The translations under genes were made by a program, and so were the position numbers. DNA of 48,817 bases from Bacteroidota bacterium (GTDB lineage: Bacteria > Bacteroidota > Bacteroidia > AKYH767-A > JAHEYN01), in the NCBI GenBank assembly GCA_023251555.1, contig JAHEYN010000018.1:1-48817 (forward strand), written 5' to 3'. The first letter of the stretch is position 1, and each line of letters begins with the position of its first letter. The notes under the pieces were generated by a model. That model did no database searches. It was not told the origin of the DNA and worked only from the letters and a program-made list of their open reading frames with translations. Shown in pieces: positions 36,281 to 46,798 of the stretch.

Positions 36281-37795
36281 ATGAGAAAAAATAATATCCA
36301 TATACATGAGCTTATCCAGCTAATGGGCAAGAATGAAAAACGTTATTTAAAATTATTCATAAAACGTTACCCTGGCGTAGAAAACAACAAGGCCATGAAG
36401 CTTTTCGACCACCTGTCCGGGGATGAAGAGCATGCCAGGCAGGCGGTTACGGGCAAACGGCCGGACCGGACCGCAGCATATCTGCAGGACATGATCATAA
36501 AAGGCATGGTTGCATACCGTTCGGGGTATTCGGTGAAAGTGCAGCTGAGGAACTTTATTTCTTTTGCAGAACTGCTCATTGAAAAAGGCGCCTACCGTGC
36601 AGCCGAAAGAATTCTGAAAAGAGCCGCCAAAATGGCTTTTAAAGCTGAACGGTTTAATGAAGCAATAAACATTATTGAATGCCGCCAAAGAATTCTTCCT
36701 GCAAAAGGAATCCTGAAAGATTTTGAAAAAAAATTCGTAAAGCTGGCAGAAGAAAAAAAACTGTTGCTGAAAAAAATAAATAATATTGATGAATACAGAG
36801 TACTCTCCTACCGTTTATCCTATATTCTTGTAACAAAAGGACTTGTCCCAAGGGAGCAGCGCGACATCAGCAAAATAAAAGCGCTAATGAAAAATCCCCT
36901 GCTGAAAAACAAAAATACAGCTCTGTCAGGCCATGCGATGATTTTTTACCATTACATCTATTCCACCTACTATTATATAACCAGCAATACAGAAGCGGAG
37001 CATGCCTCTACTCTCAGGCTGGCCCGACTTTTCGAAGCTTTTCCCACCCTGCTTGAGGTGGAATTGTTCTGGTATATTGTGGCACTCAATAACATTATGG
37101 ACTCTTCTCTCAGGCAAAAAAGATACGATGAATTCATGGAGAGCCTTGAACGTTTAAAGGCGCTTCCATCGAAGGTCAAAACAACGGACATAGGGAAGTA
37201 CAGGATCATCGCCCGGTCGCAGAACCTTCTGCTAAGCCTATACATACAAAAAGGAGAGTTTGAAAAAGGTCTGGGATTGGTTCCTTCTATCCTTGAAGAT
37301 CTTAAGAAGCATGGGGGCAAGGTTGAAACACTGAGACTGGTTGAGTTTTACCACCGCCTGTCTATACTTTATTTTGCTGCGGGAAAATATGATGAAGCAA
37401 AAAGGTGGACGTATAAAATCCTGAATATGCCCGGCGAAGGGACCAGAGATGACCTGCAGTCACTGAGCAGGATCATGCTGCTTATTATCCATCTTGAGAC
37501 CGATAACAAGGATCAAATTGATTCAATTGCCCTTAATACTTTCCGCTACCTTTCGAAGAGAAAACTTTTTTTCCGTTTTGAAAAAATAATGCTCAGGTTT
37601 ACGGGAAAGATCCTGCCACAAATGCATACGGAAAAAGATCTTAGGGCTTCCTTCCGGGAGATGAGAAAAGAATTACAGGCTCTTGCGGAAGATCCTTTTG
37701 AAAGGAGAGTTTTTCAATACTTCGACTTTATTTCCTGGCTTGACAGCAAAATAGAAAACCGTCCGTTTGCCGAGGTGGTGAGAAAGAAGGCGTAA
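36281..37795 (+). CDS. Helical-repeat (TPR-like) cytoplasmic protein of unknown function
   Basis: 504 residues, no signal peptide and no transmembrane segment. The whole protein looks alpha-helical, rich in Lys, Leu and Glu, with TPR-like helix pairs, for example around residues 110-150 (GAYRAAERILKRAAKMAFKA, then FNEAINIIECRQ), 325-350 (YIQKGEFEKGLGLVPSILED) and 365-390 (LYFAAGKYDEAKRWTYKIL). It starts MRKNNIHIHELIQLMGKNEK. I recall similar unnamed proteins in Bacteroidota but no assigned role. The upstream 148 bases are very AT-rich. It is flanked by genes on the other strand, so it is a single-gene unit. Confidence 0.82.
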   Translation: MRKNNIHIHELIQLMGKNEKRYLKLFIKRYPGVENNKAMKLFDHLSGDEEHARQAVTGKRPDRTAAYLQDMIIKGMVAYRSGYSVKVQLRNFISFAELLIEKGAYRAAERILKRAAKMAFKAERFNEAINIIECRQRILPAKGILKDFEKKFVKLAEEKKLLLKKINNIDEYRVLSYRLSYILVTKGLVPREQRDISKIKALMKNPLLKNKNTALSGHAMIFYHYIYSTYYYITSNTEAEHASTLRLARLFEAFPTLLEVELFWYIVALNNIMDSSLRQKRYDEFMESLERLKALPSKVKTTDIGKYRIIARSQNLLLSLYIQKGEFEKGLGLVPSILEDLKKHGGKVETLRLVEFYHRLSILYFAAGKYDEAKRWTYKILNMPGEGTRDDLQSLSRIMLLIIHLETDNKDQIDSIALNTFRYLSKRKLFFRFEKIMLRFTGKILPQMHTEKDLRASFREMRKELQALAEDPFERRVFQYFDFISWLDSKIENRPFAEVVRKKA

Positions 37796-37832
37796 TTAAG
37801 AATACGCAGATTCAGGCAGTGTGCAGTGAATT

Positions 37833-39137
37833 TTACTTACTCACCCTGCCCTTAACCCAATCGGTAGTAACGGATCCGGGGCGTTCGAGCGGCATGCTGA
37901 GAGCCCTGTCCCAGAGGAGGGAAGCCATTACACCAAGGGATCTTGACACTGCAAACAAAACCGTATAAAAATCATACTCCACCATCCCATAATGAATGAG
38001 CAGGACACCGGAATGAGCGTCCACATTGGGCCATGGATTCTTTACTTTCCCAAGGGAAGAAAGCACCGCAGGAGCCACCTCATAAATCATCTGCACTATT
38101 TTAAAGTTTTCATCTTCGGGGAGATACTTAAGGGCAAAATCCATCTGTGCGATATAACGCGGATCTGTTTTCCGCAACACTGCATGACCGTAGCCCGGGA
38201 TAACTTTTCCTCCGGAGAGTGTTTTGTTAATGTATTCTTCTATCTGTTTTTTGCCGATAGCGCCACTGCCAAAATATTCTTTAAGGTCATTGATCCACCG
38301 CACCACTTCCTGATTTGCCAGCCCGTGGAGGGGACCTGCAAGGCCATTAATACCGGCTGAGAAAGAGTAATAAGCATCGCTTAGTGCGGAGCCTACCAGA
38401 TGAGTCGCATGGGCAGAAACATTTCCACCCTCGTGATCGGCATGAATAGTAAGATACAGGCGCATCAGCCGTTTAAAATCATATTCATCGTAGCCGAGCA
38501 TATGGGCAAAATTCGCAGCCCAGTCGAGCTTGGGGTCCGGTTCAATATGAATATCCGACTTATAAATCCTCCTGTATATGTATGCCGCCACCCTGGGAAG
38601 CCTTGCGATAAGGTTCATCACATCCTCGTACATAGGATCCCAATAGTCTTTTTTATTGATTCCTTTTCTATATGCAGCAGCAAACACCGACTCCGTCTGG
38701 AGTGCAAGCACAGCAGCGCTGAGCTGAGTCATGGGATGAGTAGAAAGCGGGAGAGAATCAAGCATATCAAAAACGTGTTTAGGCACATTGCTTCTTCTTG
38801 CCCAGTTATTACTGACATTGTGAACATCTTCTTCGGTAGGAAGCTCTCCCATAAGCATCAGGTAAAAAATTCCTTCGGGTAAAGGCTCTGTACCACCGGG
38901 GGCCTTAGGCAACTTAGCCCTCAGTTCGGGGATAGAGTAGCCACGGAAACGAATTCCTTCTTCGGGGTCCAGTTTGGATGTTTCGGTTACCATCCCGATC
39001 ATGCCGTGCATGCCATGGTACACCTGTTCAACCGTATACTGGCCCAACACAAAATCTCCATTATCCTTAATAAGCTGCTTAATCTCGGCAGCCATCGGCA
39101 AAGCCTTCTTTGCAAATACCTCTTTTATCTTATCCAT
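37833..39137 (-). CDS. gltA: Citrate synthase, mitochondrial (type I eukaryotic) class
   Basis: 434 residues, cytoplasmic. It condenses oxaloacetate and acetyl-CoA to citrate. The three catalytic residues are visible: His in GPLHGLANQEV, His in GYGHAVLRKTDPRY and Asp in NPWPNVDAHSG. The sequence is strikingly closer to mitochondrial citrate synthase than to E. coli GltA. DPEEGIRFRGYSIPE, IHADHEGGNVSAHATHLVGS and the HSGVLLIHYG region all match animal and plant forms nearly word for word, and the N-terminal zinc-type beta domain of hexameric bacterial enzymes is missing. It is therefore likely dimeric and not NADH-inhibited, which is inference. It lies 58 bases downstream of the chimeric gene after enolase and has its own promoter-like elements. 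Confidence 0.95.
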   Translation of the reverse strand: MDKIKEVFAKKALPMAAEIKQLIKDNGDFVLGQYTVEQVYHGMHGMIGMVTETSKLDPEEGIRFRGYSIPELRAKLPKAPGGTEPLPEGIFYLMLMGELPTEEDVHNVSNNWARRSNVPKHVFDMLDSLPLSTHPMTQLSAAVLALQTESVFAAAYRKGINKKDYWDPMYEDVMNLIARLPRVAAYIYRRIYKSDIHIEPDPKLDWAANFAHMLGYDEYDFKRLMRLYLTIHADHEGGNVSAHATHLVGSALSDAYYSFSAGINGLAGPLHGLANQEVVRWINDLKEYFGSGAIGKKQIEEYINKTLSGGKVIPGYGHAVLRKTDPRYIAQMDFALKYLPEDENFKIVQMIYEVAPAVLSSLGKVKNPWPNVDAHSGVLLIHYGMVEYDFYTVLFAVSRSLGVMASLLWDRALSMPLERPGSVTTDWVKGRVSK

Positions 39138-39156
39138 AAATTTTGCTTATCTGTTA

Positions 39157-39186
39157 CGAAGTTATGTACGTTATAATGATTTCCAA
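39157..39186 (-). promoter_or_regulatory. Possible citrate synthase promoter (TTG-N19-TAACTTCG)
   Basis: TTG (39186-39184) and TAACTTCG (39164-39157) on the minus strand are 19 bases apart. The -7 box has one mismatch to TAnnTTTG. It lies within the gap between the chimeric gene and citrate synthase. Confidence 0.35.
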
Positions 39187-39195
39187 ATCCGTTAC

Positions 39196-41204
<2,009 letters not shown>

Positions 41205-41220
41205 CTAAGCTAAAAATATG

Positions 41221-41244
41221 ATTACTTTTATCCGTAAAAGTAAT
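41221..41244. promoter_or_regulatory. Perfect 10-bp palindrome between eno and the divergent gene
   Basis: ATTACTTTTA-TCCG-TAAAAGTAAT: two exact 10-base arms around a 4-base spacer. It is centred about 34 bases upstream of the eno ATG and 4 bases upstream of the TTG start of the divergent gene. Size and position fit an operator for a dimeric repressor or activator. The regulator is unknown. Confidence 0.5.
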
Positions 41245-41248
41245 AAAA

Positions 41249-42673
41249 TTGAACCAAACCGGAACAGGATCACCAAAAGTCAGGCTGCCGGACTTTTCCC
41301 CGGCAATATACCGCTTTATACCGGCAATACTCCTTGCCTCTGTTTTGCCATTTGTGCTTCTTTCTTTTTTTGTCCAGCCTGCAGCAGATGATTTCAGTTT
41401 TTCGGCAGAAGCGAGAGAGAGCGGGCTCCTTGAATTCCAGGGATACTGGTATAGAAACACCGGAGGCCGTTATATTTCCAATCTCCTGATAGGCCTTAAT
41501 CCCTTAGTATTCGGCTGGATAACAGGATATAAAATTCTACCGGTGATCACCATTGTATTTACTTTCGCAGCCTCATCGTTTTTTTTTCAAAGCTTTGTCA
41601 CTGACAAGCCTCTCCGCACCATGCTGCCTCTTATTGTAACGGTGCTCTATCTCTGGGGGATGCCCGACATCACTATGGGGATATTCTGGATGACAGGTGT
41701 CCTCACCTACCAGTGGAGCCTTATTGCAGCCCTTTTATTTTTTGCATGCGGAATGCATTTTGTAAAAGCAAAAACAAAGACGGGCAAAGTATTGTTTTTT
41801 TTTATGACGCTGCTGCTTGCCCTGGCTGTACAGGGATTCAATGAAACAACGGCTGTCATAGTCCTGGCTCTCACTGTAATACAGGTACTGGTCTCATACC
41901 AAAATAACAAGGGTGCGTTTTTTTTCCGGGTACTCATGCTCATGATCCTTTTTTTCTGTACATGGTTTTCATTTTCCGCCGTGGGAAACCTGAGCAGGGC
42001 AGAGCATTACCCCGAAAGACACAGGCTTTTATACTCAGCAGTATTTTCTGCCGCCCAGTCGGGAAGATTTATTCTTAAGTGGATCTCCGGCATTCCTTTT
42101 ATCATCTTGACCATTCTGCTTACCCCTGCCGGATTTGCTCTTGCAGAGAAAAAAAGAAACGTTATAAACCCGTGGATCATTGCCGCATTTTCCGTTACTG
42201 TAATATTTACTCTTTTCTTTATAGTATACTGGAACACCGGCCTGCTCGGGCAATACCGAACGGTCAATGTTATTTACTTTTTCTTCATCGGGAGCTGGGG
42301 GGCATTTGTTTTTTCACTTATCTGCCTGCTCAAAAACAAATACGGCATTTCCTGTCCTGTTTACTCCAGAGCATCCATTTATGCCCTGCTTACCGCTCTT
42401 TCCTTATCCATACTGTGCCAGGGGAACACGGTCCGCGCATATTCAGACCTTTTCTCAGGCAAGGGATACCGCTACGACAAAGAAATACGTGAGCGGTTTT
42501 ATAAACTCAGGAGATGTAAGCATGAAGGAAAAAACACCTGTGAACTGCCAATCCTTGAAAACCGTCCGCAGACGCTTTTCTTCTCGGACATACATAAAGA
42601 TTACCACCACTGGACCAATGCAGCCGTATCTGAATATTTCGGAGTAGACAGCATCATGGCGAAAAGTCCGTAA
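41249..42673 (+). CDS. Polytopic membrane protein, DUF6056/GT-C-like
   Basis: About 474 residues with 10 to 12 predicted transmembrane helices. The first periplasmic loop has PAADDFSFSAEARESGLLEF, followed by YWYRNTGGRYISNLL, the pattern of the DUF6056 family (from memory), which resembles GT-C lipid-linked-sugar glycosyltransferases: an acidic Asp-Asp just after the first helix. A hydrophilic C-terminal segment follows (about 415-474). It may transfer or flip a lipid-linked glycan, but that is inference from fold resemblance. No ATG precedes the first helix. The TTG at 41249 is the only in-frame start that keeps it, and it lies 4 bases after the palindrome. Start confidence is therefore modest. 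Confidence 0.75.
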   Translation: MNQTGTGSPKVRLPDFSPAIYRFIPAILLASVLPFVLLSFFVQPAADDFSFSAEARESGLLEFQGYWYRNTGGRYISNLLIGLNPLVFGWITGYKILPVITIVFTFAASSFFFQSFVTDKPLRTMLPLIVTVLYLWGMPDITMGIFWMTGVLTYQWSLIAALLFFACGMHFVKAKTKTGKVLFFFMTLLLALAVQGFNETTAVIVLALTVIQVLVSYQNNKGAFFFRVLMLMILFFCTWFSFSAVGNLSRAEHYPERHRLLYSAVFSAAQSGRFILKWISGIPFIILTILLTPAGFALAEKKRNVINPWIIAAFSVTVIFTLFFIVYWNTGLLGQYRTVNVIYFFFIGSWGAFVFSLICLLKNKYGISCPVYSRASIYALLTALSLSILCQGNTVRAYSDLFSGKGYRYDKEIRERFYKLRRCKHEGKNTCELPILENRPQTLFFSDIHKDYHHWTNAAVSEYFGVDSIMAKSP

Positions 42674-42704
42674 AAAATTATAATAACTTGCACGAAGGAA
42701 AAAA

Positions 42705-43265
42705 ATGAGACGATTTCTTCCACAGGCATTATATCTCCGCATTTGCATGCTGGTTATTTTCTCTGCGGGGACAGCGATGGCACAGGGGGAAAGCAAATTC
42801 CTTACTGAAGGAAAACTGTTATTTGAGAAAGGGGAGTTTGAAAAGGCCATCATCCAATTCAACAAAGCGATTCCCGGAACCTGCCGGAAAGGCGACACCA
42901 CAGCAGCAGCAGCTTATTATTATACAGGATGCTGTTACCAGTACCTCAGCCGGTTCCCGAACTCCATTAATAGTTTTGAGAAAGCACTTGAGTGCGGATA
43001 TGAAAACCTGGCGGAAGTGTATTTCCAGATGAGCACCTCTTACTTTAATATGGGAGATTATGACAAGTCTATTTTTTATTGCAACAAGATCCTTGCTGCG
43101 GATTCTCAAACACAGGACACCCGTGTTTACTGGAGGTTAAACATTATTTACAACATACGGGGTGAAAAAGAGAAAGCCCTTGAGATAATCCTGAGGGGTG
43201 CGCGGAACGGCATCAGTGAATTCCAAACCTATTGCAAGAAACGCGAAATTTCCTGGGAGCAGTAA
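42705..43265 (+). CDS. Small exported TPR protein
   Basis: 186 residues. The signal peptide MRRFLPQALYLRICMLVIFS ends at AMAQG. The rest is TPR-type helix pairs: LFEKGEFEKAIIQFNKAIPG (about 42-61), AAAYYYTGCCYQYLSRFPNS (about 68-87), EVYFQMSTSYFNMGDYDKSI (about 105-124) and a final pair ending EKALEIILRGARNG. TPRs usually bind partner proteins, so it is probably a periplasmic scaffold. It lies 31 bases after the membrane protein gene on the same strand, so the two may form one unit. Its stop is 3 bases from the end of the convergent symporter gene. Specific role unknown. Confidence 0.82.
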   Translation: MRRFLPQALYLRICMLVIFSAGTAMAQGESKFLTEGKLLFEKGEFEKAIIQFNKAIPGTCRKGDTTAAAAYYYTGCCYQYLSRFPNSINSFEKALECGYENLAEVYFQMSTSYFNMGDYDKSIFYCNKILAADSQTQDTRVYWRLNIIYNIRGEKEKALEIILRGARNGISEFQTYCKKREISWEQ

Positions 43266-43268
43266 TTT

Positions 43269-44735
43269 TTATTTTTCCGTCTTCCTGCCTGCACCGGGCC
43301 CGGAGAGAAGCAAGCCTGCATATGTAAGGGCTCCGTTCAGCAGCAGGAGTTCATTTCCGAACCGGTAGCCATTAAAAAGACTCACGGAGAATTTATCCAG
43401 GAGATAGCAGGTGATCGGCGCAAGGACGCATATAAAAGGCACCCATGCATCCCTGACGCCTTTCCTGCCAAACAGTCCGTAGGCATAGAGCCCGAGCAGG
43501 GGTCCGTAGGTAAAGTTAGCGACTTTGAAGAGCGTGCTCACCACAGCATCGTCATTCACCAGCCTGAAGACCACTATCACAAGCAGCAGCAGCAGGGCAA
43601 AGGAACAGTGTACCATGTAGCGGATCCTTGTTTTTCTTTTTTCAGGGATAACTGCATTATTTTTCAGACCGAGGAAATCCACGCAAAAAGATGTGGTAAG
43701 CGCTGTAAGGGCACCATCGGCGCTGGGGTATGCAGCAGAGATCAGACCTATAATAAAAATCACCGCCAAAAATGGTCCAAGGTAATTCAGCGCCACCACA
43801 GGGAAAAGATCGTCAGTTTTTGCAGGCACTGTAATTCCCTTCTCAGCCGCATACATGTATAGAACGGCCCCGAGCGAAAGAAAGAGCAGGTTCACAACAA
43901 CCAATACCAGGCTGAAGGAAAACATATTCTTCTGTGCGTCCCTGATATTCCGGCAGCTGATATTCTTCTGCATCATTTCCTGGTCAAGGCCGGTCATGGC
44001 AATGGCAATAAACATTCCCCCGAGAAATTGTTTCCAGAAAAACAGTTTACTGTGCCATTCGCCGAAGAACACCTGTGAATGTCCCCCGGATTTTATTTTC
44101 TCTGCCAGCATCCCCGGAGCCAGGTGAAGTTCTTTTGAGATGAACACTACCGACAGAACCACGGCGAACAGCATGAAGGTAGTCTGCAGGGTATCTGTCC
44201 ACACAATGGTTTTAACCCCTCCCTGGAAAGTGTAGAGAAGAATGAGAACAATAAAAGATGCAACAGTAATCCAGAAGGGAACCCCCCATGCATCGAAGAC
44301 AAACACCTGGAGTGCATTCACAACGATATACAGCCTGAAGGATGCACCGATTACTCTTGATACAATGAAGAAAGATGCTCCGGTTTTATAGGACCAGTAG
44401 CCGAAGCGGGTGCCGAGATATGAATAAATAGAAGTAAGGTTAAGCCGGTAATACAGAGGGAGGAGGATCGTTGCGATCACTGCATAGCCGACAAGATATC
44501 CAAGCACCATCTGCATATAGGAAAACTGTGTAGCTCCCACCCACCCGGGAACCGACATGAAAGTAACACCTGAGAGGGATGCCCCGATCATGCCATAGGC
44601 CACGACATACCATCTTGAAGAGCGGTTGCCGGAGTAATAAGTTTCATTGGTAGCGTTGCGGGATGTCAGCCAGGTGATGAGGAAAAGCACAGCCGAATAG
44701 GCGAGGACTGCAATAAATATTGAAAGGGGTGTCAT
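43269..44735 (-). CDS. Sodium:solute symporter (SSS family)
   Basis: 488 residues, inner membrane, about 13 transmembrane helices. It starts MTPLSIFIAVLAYSAVLFLI. Family features are NRSSRWYVVAYGMIGASLSG in helix 2 and AGMIGASLSGVTFMSVPGWVG-like unwound sites, GLISAAYPSADGALTALTTS near helix 8, and an internal IVWTDTLQTTFML segment. SSS members couple solute uptake to sodium; the substrate (amino acid, sugar, acid or other) is not predictable. The ATG at 44735 is preferred to a TTG at 44759, because that TTG is part of a TATATTTG promoter box and the first helix is complete without it. It is convergent with the TPR gene. Confidence 0.9.
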   Translation of the reverse strand: MTPLSIFIAVLAYSAVLFLITWLTSRNATNETYYSGNRSSRWYVVAYGMIGASLSGVTFMSVPGWVGATQFSYMQMVLGYLVGYAVIATILLPLYYRLNLTSIYSYLGTRFGYWSYKTGASFFIVSRVIGASFRLYIVVNALQVFVFDAWGVPFWITVASFIVLILLYTFQGGVKTIVWTDTLQTTFMLFAVVLSVVFISKELHLAPGMLAEKIKSGGHSQVFFGEWHSKLFFWKQFLGGMFIAIAMTGLDQEMMQKNISCRNIRDAQKNMFSFSLVLVVVNLLFLSLGAVLYMYAAEKGITVPAKTDDLFPVVALNYLGPFLAVIFIIGLISAAYPSADGALTALTTSFCVDFLGLKNNAVIPEKRKTRIRYMVHCSFALLLLLVIVVFRLVNDDAVVSTLFKVANFTYGPLLGLYAYGLFGRKGVRDAWVPFICVLAPITCYLLDKFSVSLFNGYRFGNELLLLNGALTYAGLLLSGPGAGRKTEK

Positions 44736-44756
44736 CAGGGCAAAGGCAAGCGGGAG

Positions 44757-44764
44757 CAAATATA
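44757..44764 (-). promoter_or_regulatory. Symporter gene promoter -7 element
   Basis: TATATTTG on the minus strand, 21 bases upstream of the ATG at 44735, is an exact TAnnTTTG match. A clear -33 TTG is not seen. Confidence 0.45.
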
Positions 44765-44810
44765 CACATAGCGGGGCACGAAAGTTTGTACGCGGGAGCT
44801 ATCTGCTGTT

Positions 44811-44965
44811 AAATTGGTATTAACCCCGGGGCAAGCCACGCACCTTCTTGTCTGCCACAGCGGAACGCGAAGGCGGAGAATTCCGCAGCAAGCAGTGGGG
44901 AATTGAACCAAACCTTCTTGTCAGCCGTAGCGGATTAAAACTTCTTGTTGAAAAATCTGTTCGCA
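44811..44965. repeat. Dispersed repeat element, long copy
   Basis: Starts with aaattggtatta, holds two accttcttgtc units (near 44840 and 44913) and ends with agcggattaaaacttcttg. The order matches the shorter copy at 25441-25505. An internal GCGGA/TCCGC hairpin lies near 44874. It occupies most of the 338-base gap between the symporter promoter and the next gene. The remainder of that gap (44966-45102) shows no gene or clear signal. Confidence 0.55.
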
Positions 44966-45102
44966 TGGTATATGCACACAAACGAAAATGCATTATTGAT
45001 GGAAGGAATAAATTCTACATGATCGAAGGAGGGACATACTGAGGCTTTTTCTATTTGCTTTTCAGTCCGGAATGCTTTTCATTTGCTGTAATTAACTATC
45101 TC

Positions 45103-46761
45103 ATGAAAAAAAATATTTCCGCTCCTGCCCTATTCCTTATGCTTTTTTCATGCAACTGTATGGGGCAGTGGGTATCAGACTCGTCGCTGAACACCCCCGT
45201 ATGCACTGCTTACGGTTCGCAGATCGACCTGCGCATGACTGAAGACGGGAAAGGGGGTGCATTCATAGCATGGAAAGATTACAGGAACTGGATGCCGGAT
45301 ATTTACATCCAGCACCTTGACTCGGGAGGAAATGCTCTCTGGGCACAGGACGGGGTTGGGTTATGCACCGACCCAAACGACCAGAGCACTCCTGCCATCA
45401 CAGGAGACATGCATGGAGGAGCCATCGTGGCATGGTCCGACTGGCGTTCGGGTATTGAGCGGGACATCTACGCCCAACGCATTGACTCTGCCGGAAATAT
45501 TCTATGGGCCGCCGACGGGATAATTGTGGCGGGAAAGGCGCAGAGGGAACACAATGAGAAAATAATTTCAGACGATGCCGGTGGCGCCATCATTGTATGG
45601 GAGCAGCAGGACTACTATGGATATTGGGATATCTGGGCACAGCGAATAAATCCTTCGGGCAATGTTCTGTGGGCGTCCGGAGGAATCCCTGTTTGTATCG
45701 TTCCGGCCAACCGCCTCAATCCCAAAGTGCAGAAGGATGGCAAGGGCGGAGCCTTTGTTACCTGGCAGGATTACAGGACCAACAATGATTATGATGTTTA
45801 TATACAGCGTATCAGCGCATCGGGCATACTGCAGTGGATATCCGGTGGAATCCCCGTTTCAGCCGCAACAGGCCCTCAGGTAAACCCGAAGATTGACCCC
45901 GACAGTATCTCCGGTGGCGCATACATATGCTGGGTGGACGGGCGGAGCGGAAATGATTATGACATCTATGCCCAGCGCATTGACTCTGCCGGGAATATGC
46001 TATGGGCGCTTAACGGGGTAGCCGTCTGCACGGCACCCGGCAACCAGAGTGCGCCGGATCTTCTGAGTGATGATTTCACCAACGGACCTGTTATCACATG
46101 GAAAGACCTGCGGAGCGGGGACTTCGACATTTATGTGCAAAGGCTTGATCCGGCCGGGAACGCACAATGGACAGGCAATGGAGTGCCCTTATGCACAAGT
46201 GCTTTTCCGCAACTCAATCCCAATATTGCAAATGACGGGACCGGGGGGGCGGTTATCACATGGCAGGATTCGGCAAACGGGAACTGGGATGTGAGAAGCC
46301 AGCGCATTGACGCCAGCGGCTCTGTACTCTGGCCCGCAAACGGGAAATTTGTTTCTGCAGCCCCCTTCTCCCAGACCAGCCCGAAAAACATCTATGACGG
46401 GCGGGAAGGATGCATCTATGCATGGCAGGATAAACGCTCCGGAACATTTGATATCTATGCACACCGCCTCAGCTGGGCGGTTGACAATACCGGCGTCAAA
46501 GAGAAAATTTTCCCGAACAATACCGGATGTTATCCAAACCCTTTCACCGACAAACTTACCATTGAACTTCCGGACACAAATGACCAGGGTGTTTGCATCG
46601 GGATAATCAACCTCATGGGAGATGAAGTCCTGGAAAAACGGGTATATGCAACAGGAAAATATACGATTAACACCACATCGATTCCTGCAGGACCCTATTT
46701 TGTACGCATCACCGGGAATACCGGAACCAGGCTTGCAGGAGTTGTCAAAAGCGGAATGTGA
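45103..46761 (+). CDS. Secreted eight-repeat protein with T9SS C-terminal sorting domain
   Basis: 552 residues. N-terminal signal: MKKNISAPALFLMLFSCNCM, then GQW. LFSC could be read as a lipobox, but a signal peptidase I site after MGQ is equally possible. Residues about 35-465 are eight repeats of roughly 52 residues of the type GGA-x-x-x-W-x-DYRSG-x-x-DIYAQRID-x-SGN-x-LWA-x-x-G-x-x-C. Regular spacing suggests an eight-bladed propeller. The C-terminal sorting domain (about 480-552) reads CYPNPFTDKLTIELP, then IINLMGDEVLEK and PAGPYFVRITG. It is a likely T9SS substrate. The frame is open back to 45055 but only the ATG at 45103 starts a signal peptide. Function unknown. Confidence 0.85.
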   Translation: MKKNISAPALFLMLFSCNCMGQWVSDSSLNTPVCTAYGSQIDLRMTEDGKGGAFIAWKDYRNWMPDIYIQHLDSGGNALWAQDGVGLCTDPNDQSTPAITGDMHGGAIVAWSDWRSGIERDIYAQRIDSAGNILWAADGIIVAGKAQREHNEKIISDDAGGAIIVWEQQDYYGYWDIWAQRINPSGNVLWASGGIPVCIVPANRLNPKVQKDGKGGAFVTWQDYRTNNDYDVYIQRISASGILQWISGGIPVSAATGPQVNPKIDPDSISGGAYICWVDGRSGNDYDIYAQRIDSAGNMLWALNGVAVCTAPGNQSAPDLLSDDFTNGPVITWKDLRSGDFDIYVQRLDPAGNAQWTGNGVPLCTSAFPQLNPNIANDGTGGAVITWQDSANGNWDVRSQRIDASGSVLWPANGKFVSAAPFSQTSPKNIYDGREGCIYAWQDKRSGTFDIYAHRLSWAVDNTGVKEKIFPNNTGCYPNPFTDKLTIELPDTNDQGVCIGIINLMGDEVLEKRVYATGKYTINTTSIPAGPYFVRITGNTGTRLAGVVKSGM

Positions 46762-46798
46762 GCCACTGATAAACGTGCGCCGTATTCCGGGAGCATTA

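Noticed and set aside
41248-41261. A 14-base match (aattgaaccaaacc) between the start of the membrane-protein gene and the repeat at 44901
   Set aside because: A few matches of this length are expected by chance in a window this size, and the flanks do not match.
44848-45042. A 64-codon open frame upstream of the T9SS cargo gene
   Set aside because: Most of it falls inside the dispersed repeat (44811-44965) and it has no protein-like features or promoter.
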